A stretch of 64,000 bases of DNA from an uncultured Candidatus Melainabacteria bacterium (GTDB lineage: Bacteria; Cyanobacteriota; Vampirovibrionia; Gastranaerophilales; Gastranaerophilaceae): NCBI GenBank assembly GCA_934692485.1, contig CAKUTX010000006.1, positions 13,998 to 77,997 on the forward strand. Reading direction: 5' to 3'. The translations under genes were made by a program, and so were the position numbers. The notes beneath the pieces were generated by a model. That model was given only the letters and a program-made list of their open reading frames with translations, was not told the origin of the DNA and made no database searches. Numbering within the stretch: position 1 is the first letter of the stretch; each line of letters opens with the position of its first letter. Positions 25,895 through 35,533 of this stretch are shown piece after piece.

Positions 25895-26425
25895 CTACCA
25901 ATCAGAAGCACCTTCATCCTCATCGTCTTGTAAAGATGATAAATCTCTATGACCTGTTCCGTCGAAATCTTCAGGAAGCATATCGTCATCCGGCCAAACA
26001 GTATCTTCATCATATCTTGAGGCATTCAAATTTACAGAAGCTGTCAAATCAGAATTGCTCAAATCTGTTTCTGATAAAATACAACCAGCCATATCAGAGT
26101 CAGAGAAATTACAATAAGTCATTTCTGCATAACTACAATCTGCGCCTGTCAAAAGAGAGTCTGTAAAATCACATTCCAAAATTCTTGCTCTTGTAAAATC
26201 TACTGATGTTAAATCTGCATTTGTAAAATTTACAAAAGATAAATTACAATCAGCTAATGAACTTGAATTCAAATCCACGTCTGAAAAATCTATTTCACAA
26301 AGATTTATGCCGGAAAAATCAACCTCTGACAAGTCTACTTCATCCTGTTCGGCTTTCCATTCATTGAACTTTTCAGGATTTTTTTTCAATAATTCTACTA
26401 GTTCTTCTTTTGTGTAATCTATCAT
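25895..26425 (-). CDS. Pentapeptide-repeat protein
   Basis: 176 residues. After a 30-residue N-terminus come about 17 repeats of the A(D/N)LxX type (for example VDFSGINLCEIDFSDVDLNS, TNADLTSVDFTRARI, SETDLSNSDLTAS), which fold into a right-handed quadrilateral helix. The tail is highly acidic (DDDMLPEDFDG, SLQDDEDEGASDW). Some family members bind DNA gyrase, but most have no known role. AGGAGAAA precedes the start. Single gene next to the signalling operon. Confidence 0.88.
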   Translation of the reverse strand: MIDYTKEELVELLKKNPEKFNEWKAEQDEVDLSEVDFSGINLCEIDFSDVDLNSSSLADCNLSFVNFTNADLTSVDFTRARILECDFTDSLLTGADCSYAEMTYCNFSDSDMAGCILSETDLSNSDLTASVNLNASRYDEDTVWPDDDMLPEDFDGTGHRDLSSLQDDEDEGASDW

Positions 26426-26473
26426 TTATTTCTCCTTTAAAAAATTATATTATTAACTTTTAACTTATTATAT

Positions 26474-27082
26474 TTAATTTTCGTGTAAATATCCAGCAAC
26501 AAGCACTGCTTGAGTTCTATTTGACACTTTCAATTTTTTAAAAATGCTATTCAAATGCGTTTTTATCGTAACTTCTTTTACAAACATTTTATCTGCAATC
26601 TGTTTATTACTTGCCCCGTTTGCCACCATTTCTAACACTTCTTTTTCTTTTATTGTTAACAAATCGGTTGCATTTTTTGTTTCAGAACTAGATTTAGCAG
26701 GCATTTGAGGCCAGTTTGAACGTCTTAACACAGCTTCCATTCTCGCTAACAAATTTGGCAAGATAAACGGCTTTACAATATAATCATCTGCACCTATTTT
26801 CAAACCAGCAACCATTTTTTCATCTTCATTCACAGCTGTCAGCATAATTACGGGTAAATGTTTTGTTCTTTCATTTGAACGAATTTCTTTCAATGTTTCC
26901 CATCCGTTCATATTTGGCATCATAACATCTAAAAGCACAATATCAAACTTTTTATTTTTGTTTGCAAGCTCCTTTAACGCTTGAACTCCATCAAACGCAA
27001 CAGTAACCTCATATCCATAAAATGGGAGGGCATCTTTCAAATATTTAGAATTGTCATCTACCAGCAAGACGCTTGTCAGCAT
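26474..27082 (-). CDS. Response regulator with LuxR-type DNA-binding domain
   Basis: 202 residues. Receiver: acidic VDD at 8-10, phospho-acceptor Asp52 in VLLDVMMPNMNG, Thr in MLTAV and Lys in YIVKPF. C-terminal helix-turn-helix (about 138-200): LTIKEKEVLEMVANGASNKQ, KTHLNSIFKKLKVSNRTQAV. A transcription factor activated by phosphorylation. It is 13 nt downstream of another regulator gene. No histidine kinase is nearby. Confidence 0.93.
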   Translation of the reverse strand: MLTSVLLVDDNSKYLKDALPFYGYEVTVAFDGVQALKELANKNKKFDIVLLDVMMPNMNGWETLKEIRSNERTKHLPVIMLTAVNEDEKMVAGLKIGADDYIVKPFILPNLLARMEAVLRRSNWPQMPAKSSSETKNATDLLTIKEKEVLEMVANGASNKQIADKMFVKEVTIKTHLNSIFKKLKVSNRTQAVLVAGYLHEN

Positions 27083-27095
27083 TCTTCAATCCTTT

Positions 27096-27743
27096 TTAGA
27101 CTATCTTATTTTTTAGGGCTTTTAAAGCTGCCTGAAGTCTGTCATCAACCTCAAGCTTTTGCAAAATATTTGCAACATGGGCTTTTGTTGTATTTATACT
27201 TATAACAAGAATTTGAGCAATTTCCATATTGCTGTAACCCTCAGTCATAAGCTTCAAAATTTGAGCTTCACGAGAAGTCAAATCATAATCTTTTCTATTA
27301 TCTGTAGTTTCAAATGTTGGGGAATTTGTGCTTGCTTTCAACACGATATGAGCAATGCTCGGGTCAAACCAAGCAGCGCCATCTGCAACTGAATTCACTA
27401 CTTCAACCAATCTTTTCGGATTAATTTCTTTAGAGCAATATGCATTAGCACCAGCTTTTAAACTGTTCAAAACCTCTTTTTCATCATTATGAGAGGTCAA
27501 TATAATTATTTTTACATCCTTATTAGATGAACGGATTTGTCTTGTTGCCTCTATTCCATTCATATTTGGCAAGCCTAAATCCATTACAACAATATCAATT
27601 TTATTATTATTGAATATCTGAATAGCAGCTTCTGCAGAATCAGCTTCGTAAATATTTTCAACAAAGTCAACATTCTCAAAAGTTGTCTTTAACCCAAAAC
27701 GTGTGAGTTCATGATCTTCTACTATCAAAATATTCTTTTTCAT
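27096..27743 (-). CDS. NarL-family response regulator
   Basis: 215 residues. Receiver with VEDHE (8-12), Asp55 in VVMDLGLPNMNG, TSHND and an unusual SKEINPKRL in place of the KxxxP segment. LuxR-type helix-turn-helix (about 150-210): LTSREAQILKLMTEGYSNME, TTKAHVANILQKLEVDDR. Its start overlaps the stop of the TPR gene by 4 nt, so it is translated from the same mRNA. Confidence 0.93.
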   Translation of the reverse strand: MKKNILIVEDHELTRFGLKTTFENVDFVENIYEADSAEAAIQIFNNNKIDIVVMDLGLPNMNGIEATRQIRSSNKDVKIIILTSHNDEKEVLNSLKAGANAYCSKEINPKRLVEVVNSVADGAAWFDPSIAHIVLKASTNSPTFETTDNRKDYDLTSREAQILKLMTEGYSNMEIAQILVISINTTKAHVANILQKLEVDDRLQAALKALKNKIV

Positions 27744-29272
27744 ATATTTAATTCCTCTTTTGCGGGTACGTACTGCGGATTTAGCAAGAGTGATTTTTTG
27801 AAATACTTTGTCGCATCTTGTTTCATACCCTGATTTTTCGCAATCAACCCTAAATAATAATAATATCTAAAATCATTTTCGTCAATATAGTGGGCAACAC
27901 CAAGATATTTTTTTGCTTCAAAAAAGTTTCCGCGTTCAAGCTCAACTCGGCCTAAATCAAGCCAAGCATCCTTATAATTCATATTTATTGCAACAGATTT
28001 TTTCAAATACGCAAATTCTTTTGATTTGTCTTTCAGTGCAATTTTGTAATACGCAACCCAGCTGTCAGTGTATGTTTTTAATATTTTTTCATAAATTTCT
28101 ACAGCTTTTTTCTCTTTACCAAGTTGTTCGTAGGTTTGGGCAACCTTTACAGAGCAAATTGAAGATATTTTATCATTTGCCTCTGCATTTTTATAGTATT
28201 TAAGAGCGGATTTATAATCTCCTGTTCTAAATTTCAAATCTCCCAAAACTAAAAGCGCAATCGAGTTATTGCTATCAATTTTGTTCGCCTTCAAAGCTGT
28301 ATCTTGTGCTTTTTCGTAATCCTGAGTATCAAAATACACTCTCGACAAAATTGCATATACATCTTTATTATGTTTCTTTTTAGTTGTCAATGCGCTTTGC
28401 AAAGAACGTATCGCCTTTGCATTTTCGTTTTCAAAGTAATAATAATACCCCAAATGATACATTTTATCAGAATAATTTTTATTTGATTTGTACAAAACAT
28501 ATTGTTCTAAAGAATTTACTTTTCTTGAAAAATCTGCAGTATACAAATTTTGCGATTTTATAAAATCAACTATTTTCAAAGCATTTTGCGGTTTTTTGCC
28601 TTGAGATAAAATTTCTGCCTTTAATTTTTTATAATTCAAATTTTGCGAATTCATTTTTATTGCAACATCTATGTAAGTTCCAGCCTCGACAAAATCATTT
28701 GATTTTAAATACCCTAAAGCAACCAAATAATTTGCATAATCCGATTCACCAAGCAATGCAGTATCTTTTACCAGTTCATAAGTCGCTTCTCGGCTTTGGT
28801 CATTGTAAACAATGTTTGAAAAAACTTCCCCAAGATAAATTTCATCATCAGGTTTCAATTTTTTAGACGGGGAATAATACAGTTTTATGTCCGCAATTAA
28901 TGCATCTGACAATGCTTTATCCTCAATTTTAGAAACAGCTAAATCAGAAAGATTAAAAAAGCCAATATCAGCCATGTTTTCAGCCATTTTCATATATGCA
29001 TAATCATTTTCATCCATTGTTTCTATTAAATTTTTGAAGTCACGATAAGAAGATTTGACATTACTCTGCATAAACCTGTCAAATGCGATTACATACTGAT
29101 TATGCAAACTGTTATGAGTTAATGTCGCTTTTTTCACTGGAATAGCAATTGTATTTACAGGCAAAGGCTGCGGCAACACCGGATTTGCAGGTAAAATATT
29201 ATCAAAACCTTCCGCAAAAGCAGGACTTGATAACAATATTGATATTAACAGTATATGAAAAAGTTTACTCAA
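27740..29272 (-). CDS. Exported TPR-repeat protein
   Basis: 510 residues. Signal peptide MSKLFHILLISILLSSPAFA, then repeated 34-residue helix pairs across the protein (YAILSRVYFDTQDYEKAQDT, ALLVLGDLKFRTGDYKSALK, YYYYLGLIAKNQGMKQDATK). TPR arrays act as protein-binding scaffolds; here probably periplasmic. It sits between an HD-GYP gene (19 nt upstream) and two response regulators in one operon. Confidence 0.88.
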   Translation of the reverse strand: MSKLFHILLISILLSSPAFAEGFDNILPANPVLPQPLPVNTIAIPVKKATLTHNSLHNQYVIAFDRFMQSNVKSSYRDFKNLIETMDENDYAYMKMAENMADIGFFNLSDLAVSKIEDKALSDALIADIKLYYSPSKKLKPDDEIYLGEVFSNIVYNDQSREATYELVKDTALLGESDYANYLVALGYLKSNDFVEAGTYIDVAIKMNSQNLNYKKLKAEILSQGKKPQNALKIVDFIKSQNLYTADFSRKVNSLEQYVLYKSNKNYSDKMYHLGYYYYFENENAKAIRSLQSALTTKKKHNKDVYAILSRVYFDTQDYEKAQDTALKANKIDSNNSIALLVLGDLKFRTGDYKSALKYYKNAEANDKISSICSVKVAQTYEQLGKEKKAVEIYEKILKTYTDSWVAYYKIALKDKSKEFAYLKKSVAINMNYKDAWLDLGRVELERGNFFEAKKYLGVAHYIDENDFRYYYYLGLIAKNQGMKQDATKYFKKSLLLNPQYVPAKEELNI

Positions 29273-29291
29273 CTACTACAAACCTCACTCT

Positions 29292-30980
29292 TTATTCTAT
29301 ATTCCCAGAATAATAAAAATTGAAAAGTTCCGCAATATTTTTTAGAGAAGAATTTTCATCTCGTAAAATATTATATATATCTAACAAATTGTAATGGCTC
29401 AAAGTTTCCTTATCCTCATCTTTAAAACTGTGATGATTTTCTGTCAAAAAAACATTTATAATCTTATCAACAGAAATCTTCAAAAATACGTCAACAAGTT
29501 TTCCATCAAAATGTTTATCTTTACCTGAAATCAATATATCTATTACGTTTTGGATAGGCATTTTATCACGATAGTGACGTTTTGACGTAATTGCATCAAA
29601 CACATCAGCTACAGCCAAAATTCTACCACCATACGGAATATCTTCTCCACTCAAATGTCTGTAATACCCTGAACCGTCATATTTTTCATGATGAGAACAA
29701 GCTATCTCTGTTATTTGTTTAAAATCTTCAGATGTATGGATTTTTTCCAAAATATCATGTGTTATCTTAACATGCTCTTGAATATGTTTATACTCCTCAT
29801 CTGTCAATTTACCTTCTTTTTGAAGCACAGAATCCCGAATTCCGATTTTACCAATATCATGTAATATTGCAGCTTTTTCAACAATTTCTTTAAATTTTTT
29901 GTCACAACCCAAAGCATCAACAATTAGCATTGAATAAAGTTTTACTCTGCTTGAATGACCTGCAGTAATCTTATCTCGAGCATCTATTGAAGTTGCAAGT
30001 GTATCAATAAAACTTTCAAACAAAATCTTTTGTTCTTTGTAAAGTTCTTTTTGCTGTTCAAACAATTGGGCATTTTCCAATGCTATAGAAGCACTTCCAC
30101 CAATCGCTACAAGCAAATCTTCATCACCCTTCGTAAACACTCCGCCAAGTTTATTCAAAACCTGAAAAGCTCCAATAATTTCTTGATTATTATTTTTTAT
30201 CGGCATACAAAGAATAGTCTTTGTTCTGTATCCTGTTTCTTTATCAATATCCGGATTGAACCTCGGGTCGTTATATGCATCCGGAATATTCAATGGTTCA
30301 CCTGTTTTTACAACATATCCAGCTAAACCTTTATCTGCAGGAAATCTGATTTCTTGACTACCTAGCCCAAGTGCAACTTTACTCCATAGTTCATTTTTCT
30401 CTTTGTCAAACATAAAAACAGTACATCTGTCTGCCTGAATTGCAATCTTTGTTTCTTCCGCAATAACTTTTAGCAACACATCAATATCAGTTACCGCTGT
30501 AATTGAACGACCTATTTTTACAAGAGATACTAAAGGGTCACTTTTTATAGGAGCTGAAAAATCTAAACCGCTGCGAACTTGTTTTAATCTTGTCAGAACA
30601 TATCCAACAATAGAAAACTCATCACTTGTATTTATAGCAATATTTTTTGCATTTTCAAAATACATTAATGCGGCTTTCTTATCACCTTCGCCAAACTCTA
30701 CCGTTCCTTTTGCGTAGTCATTCACCACATAAGCCGAATTACTTTTTGAATATTCTGCCATATAATGAGCATCATTAAGAATATCCAAAACTTTTGTGTA
30801 ATTATTTTTGTCCTTCAAATAAAGTGTCATTCCCAAAAGACTCATGCTTACAGACAAAAGAGTGGGATTTTCTTTAAATGCGTTTCTTGCATCTGAAAAA
30901 ATCTTTAATGCTTCATCATAACTAGCGTCCTCTAGCAATCTTAAACCATCTTTTATTATTTTAGTATCACACTCTTGCAT
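29292..30980 (-). CDS. GAF and HD-GYP domain signalling protein
   Basis: 562 residues. An N-terminal helical, TPR-like part (about 1-150) is followed by a GAF sensor domain (about 160-305: DRCTVFMFDKEKNELWSKVA, FPADKGLAGYVVKTGEPLN) and an HD-GYP domain (about 325-510): HSSRVKLYSM, HDIGKIGIRDSVLQ, HHEKYDGSGYYRHLSGEDIP, ADVFDAITSKRHYR. HD-GYP enzymes hydrolyse cyclic di-GMP. The variant YDGSGYY lacks the exact GYP triplet, so activity is probable, not certain. First gene of the four-gene signalling operon. Confidence 0.9.
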   Translation of the reverse strand: MQECDTKIIKDGLRLLEDASYDEALKIFSDARNAFKENPTLLSVSMSLLGMTLYLKDKNNYTKVLDILNDAHYMAEYSKSNSAYVVNDYAKGTVEFGEGDKKAALMYFENAKNIAINTSDEFSIVGYVLTRLKQVRSGLDFSAPIKSDPLVSLVKIGRSITAVTDIDVLLKVIAEETKIAIQADRCTVFMFDKEKNELWSKVALGLGSQEIRFPADKGLAGYVVKTGEPLNIPDAYNDPRFNPDIDKETGYRTKTILCMPIKNNNQEIIGAFQVLNKLGGVFTKGDEDLLVAIGGSASIALENAQLFEQQKELYKEQKILFESFIDTLATSIDARDKITAGHSSRVKLYSMLIVDALGCDKKFKEIVEKAAILHDIGKIGIRDSVLQKEGKLTDEEYKHIQEHVKITHDILEKIHTSEDFKQITEIACSHHEKYDGSGYYRHLSGEDIPYGGRILAVADVFDAITSKRHYRDKMPIQNVIDILISGKDKHFDGKLVDVFLKISVDKIINVFLTENHHSFKDEDKETLSHYNLLDIYNILRDENSSLKNIAELFNFYYSGNIE

Positions 30981-31069
30981 TTTTCTTAACCCTTAAAACT
31001 GTTTTACAACTTTATGTTTTTATTGTACAATATTTCTTAGAATATTACAAATTTTTTATAGGTGGTTTA

Positions 31070-31756
31070 ATGAAAAAGATTTCGATACTAATTCCTGTGT
31101 ACAATGAAGTCAATACTTTAGATAAAATTATCGAAAAAGTAGAACAAGCAAAATTTTGTGACTTAGAAAAAGAAATTATAATTATTGATGACTATTCTAC
31201 CGACGGAACACGAGATTTATACTCAAAATATCCGTACAAAGTTTTGTATCACGAATTTAATCAGGGCAAAGGCGCTGCATTAAGAACAGGGTTTAATGAA
31301 GCAACTGGAGATATTATCATAATACAAGATGCGGATTTGGAATATGATCCGATTGATTATGAGCCACTTATCCAACTTATAATAAATGGTAGAGCTGATG
31401 TTTGTTATGGTTCAAGACTTACAGGCGGAAAACCGTCGAGGTCATTTATGTTCCATCACCTTTTAGGAAACAAGTTTTTATCATTACTCACAAACATATT
31501 GTACGGCTCGACTTTGACGGACATGGAAACTTGCTACAAAGCTTTTAAAGCTGATTTTATTAAAGGAATTGAAATTAAATCAAACAGATTTGATTTTGAA
31601 CCAGAAATCACTGCAAAAGTCTTAAAACGTGGAGCAAGACTATATGAGCTACCGATTTCTTATTATGGAAGAGAATTTGCAGAAGGCAAAAAAATCACTT
31701 GGAAAGATGGTATCCACGCAATAATTGCACTTATAAAATATAGATTTACAGATTAA
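31070..31756 (+). CDS. Family 2 glycosyltransferase (polyprenyl-phosphate sugar type)
   Basis: 228 residues. GT-A fold with SILIPVYNEVNTLDKIIEKV at the start, IIIDDYSTDGTRDL, NQGKGAALRTGF and the metal-binding IIQDADLEYDP. Resembles dolichyl/undecaprenyl-phosphate mannosyl or glucosyl transferases, but without C-terminal membrane helices. ATAGGTGG lies before ATG 31070. Likely transfers a sugar to a lipid carrier for glycan assembly. Confidence 0.9.
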   Translation: MKKISILIPVYNEVNTLDKIIEKVEQAKFCDLEKEIIIIDDYSTDGTRDLYSKYPYKVLYHEFNQGKGAALRTGFNEATGDIIIIQDADLEYDPIDYEPLIQLIINGRADVCYGSRLTGGKPSRSFMFHHLLGNKFLSLLTNILYGSTLTDMETCYKAFKADFIKGIEIKSNRFDFEPEITAKVLKRGARLYELPISYYGREFAEGKKITWKDGIHAIIALIKYRFTD

Positions 31757-31773
31757 GATAGGAGTAAAAAAAA

Positions 31774-32610
31774 ATGAAAAAGATTTTATTTTCACTATTT
31801 TTGGCAGCATCACTCGTAACTCCAACATTTGCTGCAACTTGGAGTGCTGTAGACAGAGTTCCTACAGTTGGGAAACAAGTTTTGACTAAAAACAACTTGC
31901 CAACAACTACAAAATTCGTAGTAACAGAAACAGAAGTCGCAAACAGTACTTCTAACTCAAACAACGAACTTTACATTCCAAAAACAGACTTGGGTTATGC
32001 AGGCAACGATAACGAAGTTGCTGCTGTAATTGCACAACAAATCGGTGTAATTATTAATGCAAACGCTTCTAAAAAGAAATTTGTTTCTAACGTAACATCT
32101 GCTCTTGCTGGCAATTTTACGGACACAAGTTTAGAAAAATCTGCATTAATTGCGAACGAATTAACACTAAATAGCATGTCTGAAAAAGACAAAATGAACG
32201 CAGACATTACAGGTGTAGATTTAATGATTCAAGCTGGCTACAACCCACTTGCAATGATTGTTGTTTTAGGTAAACAACCAGGAACTACCCTTGATATTTT
32301 GAAAAGTCAACCAAATAATTTTAGACGTACAATGTATATTTACGATTATTTATCTTATAACTATCCGTCTAAAGTTAAATCAGGCTACAACTGCAAAGAA
32401 TATAAAAACTTTTTAGCATATATTCAACCAACAGTAAATGAAAGAAATTCTAACAAAGCAAAACTAGCTAAATTCCAAAAAGAACAAGCTAAACTTAAAA
32501 AAGAAAGAGCTAAACAAATCGCAAAATACAAAGCTACAGGAGGCTTAAACGGATGGGATGCTTCTTATACAATTCTTAAAAATTTAGCAGATAGCGCTGA
32601 AACAAAATAA
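31774..32610 (+). CDS. Exported M48-like protein lacking the zinc site
   Basis: 278 residues with a signal peptide (MKKILFSLFLAASLVTPTFA). The layout NELYIPKTDLGYAGNDNEVA, AAVIAQQIGVIINA and NADITGVDLMIQAGYNPLAM follows M48 metalloproteases, but QQIGV stands where HExxH is expected and the third ligand (E in ExxAD) is Lys. A Lys/Glu-rich helix (about 225-255) ends the protein. Probably a non-catalytic relative. A strong terminator follows. Confidence 0.75.
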   Translation: MKKILFSLFLAASLVTPTFAATWSAVDRVPTVGKQVLTKNNLPTTTKFVVTETEVANSTSNSNNELYIPKTDLGYAGNDNEVAAVIAQQIGVIINANASKKKFVSNVTSALAGNFTDTSLEKSALIANELTLNSMSEKDKMNADITGVDLMIQAGYNPLAMIVVLGKQPGTTLDILKSQPNNFRRTMYIYDYLSYNYPSKVKSGYNCKEYKNFLAYIQPTVNERNSNKAKLAKFQKEQAKLKKERAKQIAKYKATGGLNGWDASYTILKNLADSAETK

Positions 32611-32634
32611 TCAAACAAATTAGTTACAAAAAAT

Positions 32635-32663
32635 AAAAAACCTCCTTTAAAAGGAGGTTTTTT
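32635..32663 (+). terminator. Intrinsic terminator
   Basis: AAAAAACCTCCTTT and AAAGGAGGTTTTTT form a near-perfect stem with a T-run. Confidence 0.9.
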
Positions 32664-32704
32664 ATTGCATTAAATTCGTTAATATTATAATTGGAGATAG
32701 ATAA

Positions 32705-33220
32705 ATGAGTGATACAGAAGAAATTATAAAATGTCCGGCTTGCGGAAACGAGATGACTAAGATTTTTATACAGGGAAAATGTATAAATATTGACATTTGC
32801 GACAAAGGTTGCGGCGGAATATTTTTTGACAACACGGAAATTCAAGAATTTAGCGGAGAAAACGACGATATTTCAGAAATTATGCAAGTAATTTCTAATA
32901 AAAACTTCATGCCTGCAGATGAAAATAAAACACGAATTTGTCCATCTTGCAAAACCCCAATGGTAAAAACAAATGTCTTTGGAGTCCAAATCGACACTTG
33001 TTACAAATGTGGTGGGATTTTTCTGGATAATGGAGAATTTCAACGAGTTCGTACCAGCTTTAAAAAACGGAAAAAAGTACAACCTGTAGTGCTCGACCCA
33101 AATAATGACTTCACTATTCAAGATTTTTATAAAGATGCGCAAAACGAAGAACGCAGACAAAGACAAAATCTTAGATGTGGAGCCAAAATGTTAGGCTTAA
33201 TTTTCAGATTATTTATATAA
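32705..33220 (+). CDS. Double zinc-ribbon (TFIIB-type) protein
   Basis: 171 residues with two zinc ribbons of the zf-TFIIB family: CPACGNEM...CDKGCGGIFFDNTE (about 10-48) and CPSCKTPM...CYKCGGIFLDNGEF (about 80-117). The CxGxFxD(N/A)xE pattern follows each second pair. The C-terminus is basic with a short hydrophobic end. GGAGATAG lies before ATG 32705. Role unknown; members of this family are small cytoplasmic proteins of unclear function. Confidence 0.85.
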   Translation: MSDTEEIIKCPACGNEMTKIFIQGKCINIDICDKGCGGIFFDNTEIQEFSGENDDISEIMQVISNKNFMPADENKTRICPSCKTPMVKTNVFGVQIDTCYKCGGIFLDNGEFQRVRTSFKKRKKVQPVVLDPNNDFTIQDFYKDAQNEERRQRQNLRCGAKMLGLIFRLFI

Positions 33221-33225
33221 AACAC

Positions 33226-34599
33226 TTAACTCAGCAAAGATTTTAAACTATCAAGTTTTTCGACGCTGTCACTTTCAATATAAATTCTCAATAATGGTTC
33301 TGTTCCGCTCGGTCTGACAAGAACCCAACTTGCATTGTCATCAAAATACAGCTTTACGCCATCTTTTGTATCAATATTATTTACTTTAAATTCGCCAATA
33401 TTTGTTTTTTGTTTAAATTCTTCCAAAATCGGCTTAATTTCTTCGATATTTTCAAGATGTTTGTCAATTCTATCATTATAAAATTTACATCCGACAAAGT
33501 CATACAAATCTTTTTGAAGCTCAACGAGCGACTTATTTTCGTATGCCATAGCTTCTAAAACTAGCAAATTTGCGAGTATTCCATCTTTTTCAGGAATATG
33601 CCCCTGAATACTCAAACCTCCTGATTCTTCGCCACCGATAACAGGATTGTATTTTCTCATTGCTTCTCCAACATGTTTAAACCCAACAGCAGTTTCTATC
33701 ACCTCTACTCCGAGTTTTTCGGCAACTTTATTTAACAACAAACTTGCACCAACAGTTTTAACAAGCGCACCTTCATAACCTTTATTCTTCCTCAAGTGCA
33801 TTAAAAGTATAGAAATAATCTCATTTGGTGAAACATATTCACCTTTCTCGTTAATTACCCCAAATCTGTCACTATCACCGTCATTAGCAAATCCTACAGA
33901 GTTTTTTGTTTCTATTACTTTTTTAATCAAATCTTGCAAATATTTAGGCTTTGGCTCTGGCATACCACCGCCAAAATTTGTATCATGATACATATGCAAA
34001 CTGTCAAACTTTATCCCATGAATTTCTAACAATTTGTCAAAATAGCCAATACTAGCTGCATATAAGCCATCAAAAATTATATTTTTGTCAAAGCTTTTAA
34101 TCTTTTTAAAATCAATTAATTTTTCAATATGTGCAAAATAATCAGGGGCGAAGTTATATTTACGAACATTTCCAGCTCCCTGAGTTTTAAATTGGGTATG
34201 TAAATTATACATCAATTCATCTGTAATTTCAGAGGTTGCAGGTCCAGCATAATCAGGAATAAACTTTATTCCCAAATACTCAGGCGGATTATGAGAAGCG
34301 GTAAACATAACGGCGCAAGCGTTCAAATGTTTTGCATTATAAGCCAAAACTGGAGTTGGAATAACCTTATTTGACAATAAAACATTAAATCCGTAACCAG
34401 CCAATTGCTCTGCAGTTTGTTCCGCATATTCTAATGCCATATTTCTTGGGTCATAACCAACAATTATTTCTTTATCAATCCCAAAATTATCGAAAACATA
34501 CTTTCCTATAGCTTTTATTACGGTTTGAACATTTTCAGGATTAAAATCTTTTCCTACTACAGCTCTCCAGCCATCTGTACCAAATTTAATTTTACTCAT
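33226..34599 (-). CDS. Phosphoglucomutase/phosphomannomutase family protein
   Basis: Alpha-D-phosphohexomutase of 457 residues. Phosphoserine loop TASHNPPEYLGIK (about 97-109), metal loop FANDGDSDRFG, sugar loop GGEESGGLSIQGHIPEKDG and phosphate-binding RPSGTEPLLRIY. Would interconvert hexose 1- and 6-phosphates; loop sequence alone does not fix glucose, mannose or glucosamine. GAGG lies about 9 nt before ATG 34599. Divergent from pheA. Confidence 0.93.
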   Translation of the reverse strand: MSKIKFGTDGWRAVVGKDFNPENVQTVIKAIGKYVFDNFGIDKEIIVGYDPRNMALEYAEQTAEQLAGYGFNVLLSNKVIPTPVLAYNAKHLNACAVMFTASHNPPEYLGIKFIPDYAGPATSEITDELMYNLHTQFKTQGAGNVRKYNFAPDYFAHIEKLIDFKKIKSFDKNIIFDGLYAASIGYFDKLLEIHGIKFDSLHMYHDTNFGGGMPEPKPKYLQDLIKKVIETKNSVGFANDGDSDRFGVINEKGEYVSPNEIISILLMHLRKNKGYEGALVKTVGASLLLNKVAEKLGVEVIETAVGFKHVGEAMRKYNPVIGGEESGGLSIQGHIPEKDGILANLLVLEAMAYENKSLVELQKDLYDFVGCKFYNDRIDKHLENIEEIKPILEEFKQKTNIGEFKVNNIDTKDGVKLYFDDNASWVLVRPSGTEPLLRIYIESDSVEKLDSLKSLLS

Positions 34600-34660
34600 A
34601 AGTCTTGCCTCAATATACTCTATCTGATATAATCATATAAAAAAGAAGGAGTAATCGCAA

Positions 34661-35533
34661 ATGTTAAATTTTGAAACTGTAAAAACTATTGCATATCTCG
34701 GGCCACAAGCCTCTTTCACGGAAATGGCAAAAGACAAATTTTGCAAAAAATTTAACATTAATGCATATCCGACTCCCCTACAAACAATCAGACAGGTTGT
34801 GGAATATGTTGATGAAACCCCTAATTCACTTGGAGTTCTGGCCGTTGAAAATTCTATTGAAGGAACAGTTAGAGAATCTTTGGACAATCTTATGGTTACA
34901 AAAAATCCCAATATTAAAATTTTATCTGAATGTTACATGCCAATAAACCACTGTCTACTGGCAAGAACCACTGAATTCTCATCAATCACTGGAATTATTT
35001 CTCATCCGCAAGCTCTCGCTCAATGCCAAAACTTCATTCACAATGAAATGCCTTTTAACGTGAATATTATTGAAGCAGCCAGTACTGCAGAAGCTGCAAG
35101 AAGTTTACAAAATTATAACCTTACCTATGGTGCAATCGGAAGCGCCAAAACAGCTGAAATATACAATCTTAACATTCTTAAAGAAAATATTAATGATGAC
35201 AAAACTAACCAAACCAGATTTATTCTCATAGGAGATTTTGAAACAGAAGAAACCAGCAATGACAAAACTTCTCTAGCTTTTTCGACAGAGAACAAACCAG
35301 GAGCTTTACTCAATGTTTTAAATATTTTTATGGAAAACCATATTAACCTTTCATACATTGCATCTCGTCCTTCAAAACACCAATTCGGGGAGTACATATT
35401 TATTGTTAATTTTGATGGTCATATACATAATCCACAAATAATGAAAGCAATTCAACAAGTAAAAGAAAGAACAACTCACTTAAGATTTTTAGGTTCATAT
35501 AAAAAACAAAATGCTATTTTACTTCAGCAGTAA
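34661..35533 (+). CDS. pheA: Prephenate dehydratase
   Basis: Converts prephenate to phenylpyruvate for phenylalanine synthesis. 290 residues: catalytic domain with AYLGPQASFTEMAK, VLAVENSIEGTVRESLDNL, ISHPQALAQC and TRFILIG; C-terminal ACT regulatory domain (about 200-285) with FSTENKPGALLNVLNIF and YIASRPSKHQFGEYIF, where the usual ESRP is ASRP. No fused chorismate mutase. AAGGAG lies before ATG 34661. The 3' end overlaps convergent acpS by 20 nt. Confidence 0.94.
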   Translation: MLNFETVKTIAYLGPQASFTEMAKDKFCKKFNINAYPTPLQTIRQVVEYVDETPNSLGVLAVENSIEGTVRESLDNLMVTKNPNIKILSECYMPINHCLLARTTEFSSITGIISHPQALAQCQNFIHNEMPFNVNIIEAASTAEAARSLQNYNLTYGAIGSAKTAEIYNLNILKENINDDKTNQTRFILIGDFETEETSNDKTSLAFSTENKPGALLNVLNIFMENHINLSYIASRPSKHQFGEYIFIVNFDGHIHNPQIMKAIQQVKERTTHLRFLGSYKKQNAILLQQ

